Positions 8,804 through 18,100 of a stretch of 64,000 nt of DNA are shown piece by piece (the first letter of the stretch is position 1; each line of letters opens with the position of its first letter). The notes below the pieces were generated by a model. The model searched no databases, was not told where the DNA came from, and was given only the letters and a program-made list of their open reading frames with translations. The translations under genes were made by a program, and so were the position numbers. The stretch comes from Paracoccus sulfuroxidans (GTDB taxonomy: Bacteria; Pseudomonadota; Alphaproteobacteria; Rhodobacterales; Rhodobacteraceae): the NCBI RefSeq assembly GCF_007830335.1, contig NZ_VLKU01000003.1, positions 62,001 to 126,000 of the forward strand. The letters are read 5' to 3'.

Positions 8804-9582
8804 AACGCTTCTGGTCCTGGGCCGCCATCATCTTTGGCGGCCTTTACTTCCTGCTGCCGCTGATCGGCACCATCGAGTTCTCGCTGCGGATGCGGCGGGG
8901 CGAGTATACGCTGGACGCCTATCGCTCGGTCCTGAATGACGCGGCCTTCCGCCAGACCTTCAGCTATTCGGTGATCATGGCGCTGGCGACCATCGTGCTG
9001 GGCGTGCTGATCGTCGTGCCGACTGCCTATTGGGTGCGTCTGCGCCTGCCCCGGCTGCGCCCGGTGATCGAGTTCATCACGCTGCTGCCCTTGGTCATTC
9101 CGGCCATCGTCGTCGTCTTCGGCTATATCCGGCTTTACAATACCTCCTCGATCCTGCCGCTGACCGGCACGGCCTCGGGGACGAACCTGCTTCTGCTGTT
9201 CGGCTATGCGACGCTGGCGCTGCCCTATATGTACCGCGCCGTGGACACCGGACTGTCGACGCTGGACGTACGCTCGCTGACCGAGGCGGCGCAGTCGCTG
9301 GGCGCGGGCTGGGTGCGCATCATCGGCCGCCTGATCCTGCCGAATGTGCTGGGCGCGGTGATGTCGGGGGCGTTTTTGTCCTTCGCCATTGTGATCGGCG
9401 AATTCACCATGGCCGCGCTTCTGAACCGCCCCGCCTTCGGCCCCTATATGCAGCTTCTGGGCGCGAACCGCGCCTATGAGCCCGCCGCCCTGGCCGTCAT
9501 CGCCTTCGCGGTGACCTGGGGCTGCATGGGCATCATGCAACTGATTTCCCGCCTGTTCGGCGTGCGAAGGACCGCGAAATGA
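8800..9582 (+). CDS. ABC importer permease 2 (PotC-like)
   Basis: The 260-residue partner permease starts MKRFWSWAAIIFGGLYFLLP. I chose the ATG at 8800 because it overlaps the preceding stop (ATGA) and gives the usual length; the frame is open further upstream. Its EAA loop reads LTEAAQSLGAGWVRIIGRLI. It would pair with permease 1 to form the membrane channel. The stop overlaps the ATPase start (ATGA at 9579). Confidence 0.92.
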   Translation: MKRFWSWAAIIFGGLYFLLPLIGTIEFSLRMRRGEYTLDAYRSVLNDAAFRQTFSYSVIMALATIVLGVLIVVPTAYWVRLRLPRLRPVIEFITLLPLVIPAIVVVFGYIRLYNTSSILPLTGTASGTNLLLLFGYATLALPYMYRAVDTGLSTLDVRSLTEAAQSLGAGWVRIIGRLILPNVLGAVMSGAFLSFAIVIGEFTMAALLNRPAFGPYMQLLGANRAYEPAALAVIAFAVTWGCMGIMQLISRLFGVRRTAK

Positions 9583-10622
9583 GCTTTCTGGACCTCAACC
9601 ATCTTGAGAAATCCTTCGGCCCGACCAAGGTCGTCCAAGACTTCGACATGAAGGTCGAAAAGGGCGAGTTCATCTCGTTCCTGGGGCCGTCGGGCTGCGG
9701 CAAGACCACGGTGCTGCGCATGGTTGCGGGGTTCGAGACGCCGACCTCGGGCAGCGTGCGCATCGGCGGGCAGGACGTGACCCGGCTGCGCCCGAACCAG
9801 CGCCAGATTGGCATGGTCTTCCAGTCCTATGCGCTGTTTCCGAACCTGACCGTCGCCGACAATGTGGGCTTCGGCCTGAAGGTCGCGGGCACGCCGCGCG
9901 CCGAACGCGCCGCGCGGGTGCAAGAGATGCTGGACCTGATCGGCCTGCCGGATCTGGGCAGCCGTTATCCGTGGCAACTGTCTGGCGGCCAGCAGCAGCG
10001 GGTCGCGCTGGCTCGCGCGCTGGCTCCGCGTCCGCGCGTGCTGCTGCTGGATGAGCCGCTGTCGGCGCTGGATGCCAAGATCCGCGTCAGCCTGCGCAAC
10101 CAGATCCGCGAGATTCAGCGCCAGCTGGGCATCACCACGATTTTCGTGACCCATGATCAGGAAGAGGCGCTGTCGATCTCGGACCGGGTGGTGGTCATGC
10201 ATCGCGGCGTGGCCGATCAGATCGGTGCCCCGCATGAGGTCTATAACAGCCCCGCCACCCCCTTCGTCGCCAGCTTTGTGGGCACGCTGAACCGGTTGAC
10301 GGCCGAGGTGCTGGACCCGGCGCGCGGGCTGGTGCGCATCGCTGGGGCCGAGGTTGATCTGCAGCGCCCTGTGGCTGCGGGCTCAATCCAGCTCGGCACG
10401 CGCCCGGAAGGGCTGCAACTGTCGCAAAGCGGCATCCCCGCCACCGTCACCGGCGTCGAGTTTCTGGGTGCCGTCCAGCGCATCCGCGCCGAGGTCGAAG
10501 GCCAGCCCATCGTCATTGACCGCTTCAACGCGCCCGGTGCCCAGATCCCGCAGGCGGGCGATCTGGTCCGCGTTGCCGGTGCCGCGACGTCATGGTTGCC
10601 TCTGGAAGACGAAAAGCGCTGA
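9579..10622 (+). CDS. ABC importer ATP-binding protein (PotA/FbpC-like)
   Basis: The 347-residue protein has Walker A GPSGCGKTTVLRM, signature LSGGQQQRVALARAL, Walker B VLLLDEPLSALD and the switch histidine in IFVTHDQEEAL. A C-terminal TOBE-like beta domain (about residues 265-345) is typical of the polyamine, iron and sugar importer ATPases. It is the last gene of the operon, in ATGA overlap with permease 2. Confidence 0.93.
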   Translation: MSFLDLNHLEKSFGPTKVVQDFDMKVEKGEFISFLGPSGCGKTTVLRMVAGFETPTSGSVRIGGQDVTRLRPNQRQIGMVFQSYALFPNLTVADNVGFGLKVAGTPRAERAARVQEMLDLIGLPDLGSRYPWQLSGGQQQRVALARALAPRPRVLLLDEPLSALDAKIRVSLRNQIREIQRQLGITTIFVTHDQEEALSISDRVVVMHRGVADQIGAPHEVYNSPATPFVASFVGTLNRLTAEVLDPARGLVRIAGAEVDLQRPVAAGSIQLGTRPEGLQLSQSGIPATVTGVEFLGAVQRIRAEVEGQPIVIDRFNAPGAQIPQAGDLVRVAGAATSWLPLEDEKR

Positions 10623-10744
10623 GGAACTGCCGAAAAGAATATGTGTCGTCCTGTCGCAGGCAGGCGTTTAATCTGAGCCAAGTTGACCCGAGTCGGCCCG
10701 ATCCCGGACCCCCGCGAGGCAGCGGTATCTGGTGAGTTTTAAAT

Positions 10745-12709
10745 ATGGCAATTTTACCTGGAACGTCCGGCAATGACAGCCTGACCGGTGGGGCGGGCGA
10801 CGACCTGATCACCGGCGGCGCGGGGAACGACATCCTCGACGGTGGCGCGGGCAGCGATACGGTTGATGGCGGCGACGGCTCGGACCTGCTGCACTGGGGC
10901 GAGAACCCGGGGGCCACAGGCGACCACGACATCTATCATGGTGGCTCGACCGGCGAGAATTACGACGAAAACCGTTACGGCAACCGCGACGGAGGCGACA
11001 CGCTGAGCCTTCACGGCACGCATGGCTTCGACGTCCATTTCACAAACTCCGAGGATGGCACCGCGACCGACGCCTATGGCAACACGCTGACCTTCGACGG
11101 AATCGAGCGTTTCGAGGGCAGCGCAGGCAACGACCATATCGACGCCAGCGGCGCTCAGGGCGTGCCCGCGCATGACGGAACCCCCGTTCACGGCCTGACC
11201 ATCCTCGCGGGTGAGGGCGACGATTACATCCATGGCAGCGAACTGGCCGATGTGCTCGATGGTGGCGCGGGCAATGACACCGTCTATGGCGGCGGCGGCG
11301 ATGATCTGATCCAAAGCAGCATCGGCGACGATCTGGTCTATGGCGGCGACGGGGCCGATGGCATCCGCTGGGGTCTGGGCGATCCTAATATCCCCACCGG
11401 CCACGACACCTATTGGGGCGGCGAAAGCGCGAACCCCTATGAGGAGGATACGCTCAACGCCTGGCACATAGACCAGAACGGCAACGGCGTGCGGCTTGTC
11501 TTCACCGATGTCGAAGGCGGCATGGGCTATGATTTTGCCGGGACCAGCTCGCTGGAGTTCCACGAATTCGAGAGCATCCGCACCGGCGGCGGGCATGACA
11601 CCATCAATGCATCCGGTGCGGTCACCGACGGCGGCAAGGGCATCAAGGTCAGCACGAACTGGGGCAATGACTCGATCACCGGCAGCGACGCCGATGACCT
11701 GATCGAGGCGGGCGAGGGGGCCGACACCATCGAGGGTGGTGCCGGCAATGATTTCATTGCGCTGTCCTATGACATCTTTCAGCCGGTCAGCCCGGTCGAT
11801 CAGGAATCGGATCTGCTGATCCTGCGCGACGATTTCGGGAGCGATCTGGTCAGGGGCTTCTCGCTGGGCAACGGCCAGCTTGACCCCGAAGGCCGTCCGG
11901 CGGCGATGGACCGTCTGGACGTCAGCGATCTGCATGATGCCGACGGCAATCCGGTCAATCTGCAGGACGTCGTGGTCTCCTCCGTGACGCTCAACGGTGT
12001 CGAAAGCGCGGTCCTGACCTTCCCGAATGGCGAGACGCTGACACTTCACAACATCAAGGCCGCCGATCTGACGCCGCAAGTCCTGAACCAGATGGGCATT
12101 CCCTGCTTCTGTCAGGGCACGCTTTTGCGCACCCATGAGGGTGAGAAGCGGGTCGAGGATCTGGCGGTCGGCGATCTGGTCTGGACGCATGACCATGGGC
12201 TGCAGCCGATCCGCTGGATCGGGCGGCGCAAGCTGGACCGGATTGACCTGACGCTGGCCCCGAAGCTGCGCCCGATCCGCATTCGTACGGGGGCCTTGGG
12301 CAAGGGTGTGCCGCATAGCGACCTGATGGTCTCGCCCCAGCATCGGATGCTGGTCCGCTCATCCATCACGCATCGGATGTTCGGCAGCGATGAGGTGCTG
12401 GTTGCGGTCAAGCATCTGCTGGAGCTGGACGGGGTCGAGCAGATCGACACGGATGAGGTCGAATATTTCCACCTGCTGTTCGACGGGCATGAGATCCTTT
12501 GCTCGAACGGGGCGGAAAGCGAATCCCTCTATACCGGGGCCGAGGCGCTGAAATCGGTGGGGCCTGCCGCGCGGGATGAGATCTTCGCGCTTTTCCCCGA
12601 GCTGCGCGATCATCCGTTCGAGGCCGCGCGTCCGATCATCTCCGGGGCGAAGGCGCGCAAGATGGCATGGCGTCACCGCTGCAATTCGCGCCCGCTTTAC
12701 GCTTCGTGA
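10745..12709 (+). CDS. RTX calcium-binding protein with C-terminal Hint domain
   Basis: The 654-residue protein opens with RTX nonapeptides (SGNDSLTGGAGDDLITGGAG) in the first 45 residues. Further RTX-type stretches occur near residues 165-210 and 310-340. A Hint domain begins at about residue 456 (PCFCQGTLLRTHEGEKRVEDL) and includes LAVGDLVWTHD and SPQHRML. Hint folds include the self-cleaving domains of inteins and hedgehog proteins, and this RTX+Hint pairing is frequent in Rhodobacteraceae surface or secreted proteins. There is no N-terminal signal peptide, so type I secretion is likely. Its transporter is not in the window. It lies at the left border of the exopolysaccharide locus. Confidence 0.85.
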   Translation: MAILPGTSGNDSLTGGAGDDLITGGAGNDILDGGAGSDTVDGGDGSDLLHWGENPGATGDHDIYHGGSTGENYDENRYGNRDGGDTLSLHGTHGFDVHFTNSEDGTATDAYGNTLTFDGIERFEGSAGNDHIDASGAQGVPAHDGTPVHGLTILAGEGDDYIHGSELADVLDGGAGNDTVYGGGGDDLIQSSIGDDLVYGGDGADGIRWGLGDPNIPTGHDTYWGGESANPYEEDTLNAWHIDQNGNGVRLVFTDVEGGMGYDFAGTSSLEFHEFESIRTGGGHDTINASGAVTDGGKGIKVSTNWGNDSITGSDADDLIEAGEGADTIEGGAGNDFIALSYDIFQPVSPVDQESDLLILRDDFGSDLVRGFSLGNGQLDPEGRPAAMDRLDVSDLHDADGNPVNLQDVVVSSVTLNGVESAVLTFPNGETLTLHNIKAADLTPQVLNQMGIPCFCQGTLLRTHEGEKRVEDLAVGDLVWTHDHGLQPIRWIGRRKLDRIDLTLAPKLRPIRIRTGALGKGVPHSDLMVSPQHRMLVRSSITHRMFGSDEVLVAVKHLLELDGVEQIDTDEVEYFHLLFDGHEILCSNGAESESLYTGAEALKSVGPAARDEIFALFPELRDHPFEAARPIISGAKARKMAWRHRCNSRPLYAS

Positions 12710-12714
12710 TCGCA

Positions 12715-12736
12715 GATGGCGCATTCTCGCGCCATC
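12715..12736. terminator. Bidirectional terminator-like hairpin
   Basis: GATGGCGC (12715-12722) and GCGCCATC (12729-12736) form a perfect 8-bp stem with a 6-base loop. It lies between two convergent genes, 5 bases after the RTX-Hint stop. There is no T-run on either side. Confidence 0.5.
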
Positions 12737-12747
12737 ATCCTCCGGCC

Positions 12748-13506
12748 TCAGCCGTCGCGGCGCTGCTTGATCGCGGCCAGCGCATGTCCCGGCAGGATCG
12801 CAAAACCCTTGGCATAGCGCGTCGCAAGACGGCGCGGGTTCGAAAGCATGCGCCACATCCATTCCATCTTGACCTTGCGCACAAGGCTGGGGGCCCGCGT
12901 CTGCTGGCCCGACAGGAAGTCGAGCCCTGCGCCAATCGAGGCAAAGCCCATGCCCGGCAGCGCATCGCGCGCGCGGATTGCAAAGATCTCTTGCCGGGGC
13001 GCGCCCAGAGCCAGAAAGCACAGCCTTGCGCCCGAGGCGCGCAGCCGGTCGATGACCTCGGCCCCTTCCTCGCCCATCGGGTCGAAGGGAAAGCCGGGGG
13101 CATGGATCAGCGCGACCTCCAGCCCCGGCACCCGGTCCTGCATGGCACGGGCGGATTTCTGCAACGCGGCCACATTGCCGCCGATCAGCGCGACCGGCGC
13201 GCCCTCGCTGGCGGCAAGCTGGGCCAAGGGCAGGACCAGATCCGAACCCGGAGCCAGCCCGACGGGCTTTCCGGCCAGTTTCGACAGCCAGACGATGGGG
13301 TTGCCATCGGCGCAGACCAGATCATGCGCGGCATAGGCGCGGCGGAAGGCGGGGTCCTCGCCCAGCCGCTGCAGGTGGTCGACATTGATCGTCGCCAGCG
13401 CGAAACTATGCCCTTGGCGCAGCCGCTGGCGGGCGGCAGACAGAACGGCGCTGGAATCGCTACAATTTACCCTGACGGCATTGCCGTCCGGGAACGTGAA
13501 TTGCAT
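12748..13506 (-). CDS. WecG/TagA/CpsF family glycosyltransferase (GT26)
   Basis: The 252-residue protein shows the GT26 signature: ATINVDHL and ADGNPIVWLSKLAGKP, then PVALIGGN and FLALGAPRQEIF, with a basic C-terminus suited to membrane association. GT26 enzymes add a sugar such as N-acetylmannosaminuronate or glucose to a lipid-linked intermediate during polysaccharide repeat-unit synthesis. It is divergent from the Wzy-like gene with a 93-base gap. Confidence 0.9.
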   Translation of the reverse strand: MQFTFPDGNAVRVNCSDSSAVLSAARQRLRQGHSFALATINVDHLQRLGEDPAFRRAYAAHDLVCADGNPIVWLSKLAGKPVGLAPGSDLVLPLAQLAASEGAPVALIGGNVAALQKSARAMQDRVPGLEVALIHAPGFPFDPMGEEGAEVIDRLRASGARLCFLALGAPRQEIFAIRARDALPGMGFASIGAGLDFLSGQQTRAPSLVRKVKMEWMWRMLSNPRRLATRYAKGFAILPGHALAAIKQRRDG

Positions 13507-13599
13507 GATGGCCCCCGTTCATATCATCTGCGCGCAAGATGTGCCGCGCGGGTTGGGAATGCAACGAAGTTCGGCCAGTCTGGTCAAGGATCCAAGTAG

Positions 13600-15018
13600 A
13601 TGCCCGTTCTGGCCACAGTGATGCTGCTGATCTGGCCCATCGTCGTGATGGTCCTGTTCTCGCGTCTGGACAAGCCGCGCGCGATGGTCTGGTCGATCCT
13701 CGCGGGCTATCTGGTGCTGCCGCAGCTGGTGATGATCGACCTTCCGGCGATTCCCGGCCTTGGTAAGACCGAGATCCCGGCCATGGCGGCGCTGGCCATG
13801 CTGTTCCTTACGCGCGAACGCGATCCCTATCCGCAGCCGCCGCCCATGGGGTTTCTAGTACTCGCGCTGCTGGCGGTGAACGTCATCGCCCCGGTCTTCA
13901 CCGCGATGACCAACCCCGACCCCATCGTCGACGGCATCAACTATCGCCCAGCCCTGTCGCTGAGCGAGGGGATTGGCGACGGGATCCTTGCGTTTTGCGG
14001 GCTGATCCCCTTCATCCTCGGTTACCGCCTCTTGTGGGATGCGAAGGGCGCGCTTTTGCTGATGCGCGCGCTGGTCGCCGGGATTCTGGTCTATTCGGTC
14101 CTCATGGTGATCGAGGTGCGGCTGAGCCCGCAGATGAACGTCTGGGTCTATGGCTTCTTTCAGCATGATTTCATCCAGACCATGCGGTATGGCGGCTTCC
14201 GGCCCATCGTCTTCCTGCAGCATCCACTGTGGGTCGCGTTCCTGACCATGTCGGCCTTCATCTCGGCGGTGACGATTGCGAAGATCGACCCCCAGCGCCG
14301 CAATGTGCTGATCGCGCTGTACCTTGCGCCGGTGCTGTTCATCTGCAAATCCGCCGGAGCCCTGATGGCGGCGGCGATGGCGGTGCCGCTGGTAATGCTG
14401 GCGCGCCCAAGGCTGATGGTGACTTTCGCGACCGTGCTGGGGGTGATGGTCTTTTCTTATCCGATCATGCGCTCGGCCTCCTGGATGCCCCTGCAGGAGA
14501 TCGTCGACCTCGCCATGTCCGCCTCGCCTGAGCGGGGCCGCTCGCTGGAGTTTCGCCTGATGAACGAGGACATCCTGCTGGAGCGCGCCATGGAGCGGCC
14601 GCTGTTCGGCTGGGGTGGCTGGGGCAGGCCGCTGTTTCTAGACCCGCATAACGGACGCCTTGCCTCGATCCCCGACGGGCAATGGGTCTTGTGGATCGGG
14701 CTGCGCGGCGTCGTGGGCTATGTCGGGCAGTTCCTGCTGCTTCTGCTGCCGATCCTTGCGATGTTCCGGTCGCTGCCGCGCCGCAAGAACCGGATCGATC
14801 ATTCCGAGGCAATGGCGCTGGGGTGTGTTACGCTGATCCTGGCGCTGAATATGCTTGATCTGATTCCCAATGCGACGCTGACGCCCTTGACCTGGCTGAT
14901 GGCCGGATCGGTGCTGGGGAACGCGCACCGGTTGCGCTATGGTGTCGCAGTTCAGGGCAACGTGGTGCAACCCACCCCCATGCTGCCTAAAAAGTCAGGC
15001 ATTCAGACGGTTTTATAG
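13600..15018 (+). CDS. Wzy/O-antigen-ligase-like polysaccharide polymerase (ExoQ-type)
   Basis: The 472-residue polytopic membrane protein has about 11 hydrophobic segments and a large loop around residues 300-370 containing ERPLFGWGGWGRPLF and LASIPDGQWVLW. That is the arrangement of O-antigen ligase/Wzy superfamily proteins. It would polymerise repeat units in the periplasm. AAGGA precedes the ATG. Specificity is not predictable. Confidence 0.78.
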   Translation: MPVLATVMLLIWPIVVMVLFSRLDKPRAMVWSILAGYLVLPQLVMIDLPAIPGLGKTEIPAMAALAMLFLTRERDPYPQPPPMGFLVLALLAVNVIAPVFTAMTNPDPIVDGINYRPALSLSEGIGDGILAFCGLIPFILGYRLLWDAKGALLLMRALVAGILVYSVLMVIEVRLSPQMNVWVYGFFQHDFIQTMRYGGFRPIVFLQHPLWVAFLTMSAFISAVTIAKIDPQRRNVLIALYLAPVLFICKSAGALMAAAMAVPLVMLARPRLMVTFATVLGVMVFSYPIMRSASWMPLQEIVDLAMSASPERGRSLEFRLMNEDILLERAMERPLFGWGGWGRPLFLDPHNGRLASIPDGQWVLWIGLRGVVGYVGQFLLLLLPILAMFRSLPRRKNRIDHSEAMALGCVTLILALNMLDLIPNATLTPLTWLMAGSVLGNAHRLRYGVAVQGNVVQPTPMLPKKSGIQTVL

Positions 15019-15039
15019 TTGGTTCCCAGCGGCCGTATT

Positions 15040-15068
15040 TTGTATTCGGATCAACGATTACTTATTTT
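15040..15068 (+). promoter_or_regulatory. Candidate sigma70-type promoter before the PKS gene
   Basis: TTGTAT (15040-15045) and TATTTT (15063-15068) are 17 bases apart in a distinctly AT-rich stretch of the 95-base gap before the PKS start. This would allow the PKS-GT-NRPS-PPTase block to be transcribed independently of the upstream polymerase gene. Assigned by eye only. Confidence 0.3.
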
Positions 15069-15113
15069 ATTTCCGTATGATTGGGTGGGGCTGGAAAAGC
15101 TCTGAGGTACAGT

Positions 15114-18100
15114 ATGGTTCAGGACACGGATATCGCCATCGTTGGCATGGCAGCCCAGATCCCGGGTGCGCAGAGCGTGGGGGATTTCTGGGACAACCTG
15201 TGCCGTGGGATCGAATCGATCCGTCCTGTTCCGCAGGATGATCTGATCGCGCGGGGTGAGCCGCGCTCTCGGCTGGCCGATCCGAACTATGTGCCTGCTG
15301 CGGCCATCCTGCAGCAATATGACGAATTCGATGCCGAGTTCTTCGGGCTGTCGCCGAAAGAGGCGGCGATCATGGACCCGCAGCACCGCAAGTTTCTGGA
15401 AACCTGCTGGCACGCGCTTGAGGATGCGGCCCATGTTCCGGGCAGTTTCCCCGGCAATATCGGCGTCTGGGCCGGTTGCGGCATGGGCAGCTATTTCTAT
15501 TGGAACGTCTGCTCGAACCGCGATCTGGTCGACGGGGTCGGGCATTTCCTGCTGCGCCACACCGGCAATGACAAGGATTTCCTGTCGACGCGGGTCAGCC
15601 ATGTCTTTGACCTGACGGGCCCCTCGATCAACGTGCAGACGGCCTGTTCAACCTCGCTGGTGGCGATCCATCTGGCCTGCCAGTCGCTCAACTCGGGCGA
15701 AAGCGACATGGCGCTGGCGGGCGGCGTCACCATCGAGATGCCGCATGGCGTGGGCTATCTCTACAAGGAAAATGAGATCCTGTCGCCCGATGGCCATTGC
15801 CGGGCCTTCGACCACCGCTCGCAGGGGACGGTCTTCGGCAGCGGCGCGGCGGTCGTGGTGCTGCGCAGGCTGAAGGATGCGCTGGCCGATGGCGACCACA
15901 TCTGGGCGGTGATCAAGGGCAGCGCGATCAACAACGACGGCGCGGCGAAGGCAGGCTATCTGGCCCCCAGCGTCGAGGGTCAGGCGCTGGCTGTGGCCGA
16001 GGCGCTGGTGATGTCGGGCGTCGAATCCGACAGCATCGGCTATATCGAATGCCACGGCACCGGTACCGCTCTGGGCGATCCCATCGAGGTCGCGGCGCTC
16101 AATCAGGCCTTTGCGCGGGTCAGCGACGGCTCGCGGCAGGGGCCATGCCACATCGGCTCGGTCAAATCGAACATCGGGCATCTGGATACGGCGGCGGGCA
16201 GCGCCGGGCTGATCAAGGCCTCGCTGGCGCTGCATCACGGCAAGATCCCCCCGAGCCTTGGCTATGAGGCGCCGAACCCGGCCATCGACTTTGACGGCGG
16301 CCCGTTCCGCGTGAACGACCGGCTGGGCGACTGGCCGCTGCCGGGCGTGCGGCGCGCGGGCGTCAACTCGCTGGGCGTGGGCGGCACGAATGCGCATGTG
16401 GTGCTGGAAGAGCCTCCGGCCCCAGCTGCGGATGACGAGTCGGACTGGCCTTTCCAGATCCTCGCCGTCTCGGGGCGCAACAAGGCGGCGCTGGACGCCA
16501 ACAGCGCGGCGCTGTCCGCATGGCTGCAGGCGAACCCCGGGGTGAACCTGGCCGATCTGTCCTTCACCCTGACGCAGGGGCGCAGGCAGTTCGACCGCCG
16601 CCGCATTCTGGTCGCCCATGATGTGGCCGAGGCCGCGCGCCTGCTGGCCGAGCCCGACCCGCTGCTGGTCTTTGACCATCAGCCCGTCGGCGACCCGGCC
16701 GAGGCGGTCTTCATGCTGCCCGGCGGGGGCGCGCAATATGCCGGAATGGCACGCGGCCTTTACGAGACCGAGCCCGTCTTCCGCGAATGGATGGACCGTG
16801 GCCTTGACCACATGGCCGCCGCGCATGGCGTCGACCTGCAGGCGCTGTGGCTGCCGGAACCCGGGGCCGAGGCCGAGGCGGACCGCCGCCTGCTGCAGCC
16901 CTCGCTGCAGTTGCCGCTGCTGATGATCACCGAATACGCGCTGGCGCAGCTGTGGATCAGCTGGGGCGTGCAGCCGACGGCGCTGATCGGTCATTCGATG
17001 GGCGAAAACACCGCCGCCTGTATTGCGGGCGTCATGTCCTTCGAGGATTGCATCGGCCTTGTCCGCCTGCGCGGGTTACTGATGGACCGCGTGCCTGCGG
17101 GCGGCATGCTCAGCGTGCCGCTGGAACCGCATGAGTTCCAGGCCGAGCTTGAGGCCCATGGGCTGGATCTTGCCGCCGTGAACGGGCCGTCGATGTCAGT
17201 CGTCTCGGGGCCGGATGCGGCGCTGGACCGCTTTGCCGCCGCCATGCAGGCGCGCGAGATCGAATGCCAGCGTATCGCCATTTCCATCGCGGCACATTCG
17301 CGCCTGCTGGACGGGGTGCTGGACGAATTCCGCGCCTATCTGGCCAGCATTCCGCTGAACCCGCCGCAGGTCCCGATCATCTCGAACCGCACGGGCCTGC
17401 CGCTGACGGCTGAGCAGGCGGTCAGCCCGGAGTACTGGGTCTCGCATCTGCGGGGCACGGTGCATTTTGCCGATGGCATCGCGCATCTGGCGCAGGTGCC
17501 GGGGCGGGTCTTCCTTGAGGTCGGGCCGGGTCGCGCAATGCAGGCCATGGCCAAGGCGAATGCCTCGGTCGCGGCGCATCAGGTTATCTCCAGCCTGCGC
17601 CACCGCGATCATGCCACGCCGGATGACGCCTATTTCATGGCCGCTCTGGGTCGGTTCTGGGCGACCGGCGGGCAGATCGACTGGCCGCAGATCTGGGGCG
17701 GCGCGCGGCGCAAGCGGCTGTCGCTGCCGGGCTATGCCTTCCAGCGCAAACGCTATTTCATCGAACGGGCAACGAATGTCGTGGCCGCCGAGCAGACGAC
17801 CGAACTGGTCCGCATCGACGCGCCAGAGGATTGGGGCTGGCGTCCGGCATGGCGTCTGTCCGCCCCCGCAGTCGAGATTGGCGCGGACGGGCTGCCGCTC
17901 GCGGGCGGGGCGCAGAACTGGCTGATCTTTGCCGATGATCTGGGCCTTGGCGACCGTCTGGCCGCGCGCCTGCGCGGGCAGGGGCAGCGCGTCGCGATGG
18001 TGCGCGTCGGCGACAGCTATTCCGATCAGGGCAATGGTGCCTTCATTCTGCCGACCGAATCCGACCGTGAAGGGTATGAGATGCTGCTGGCGGCGCTGGC

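Noticed and set aside
15081..15113. TTG start for the PKS gene
   Set aside because: The ATG at 15114 has GAGG at good spacing and directly precedes the KS domain.
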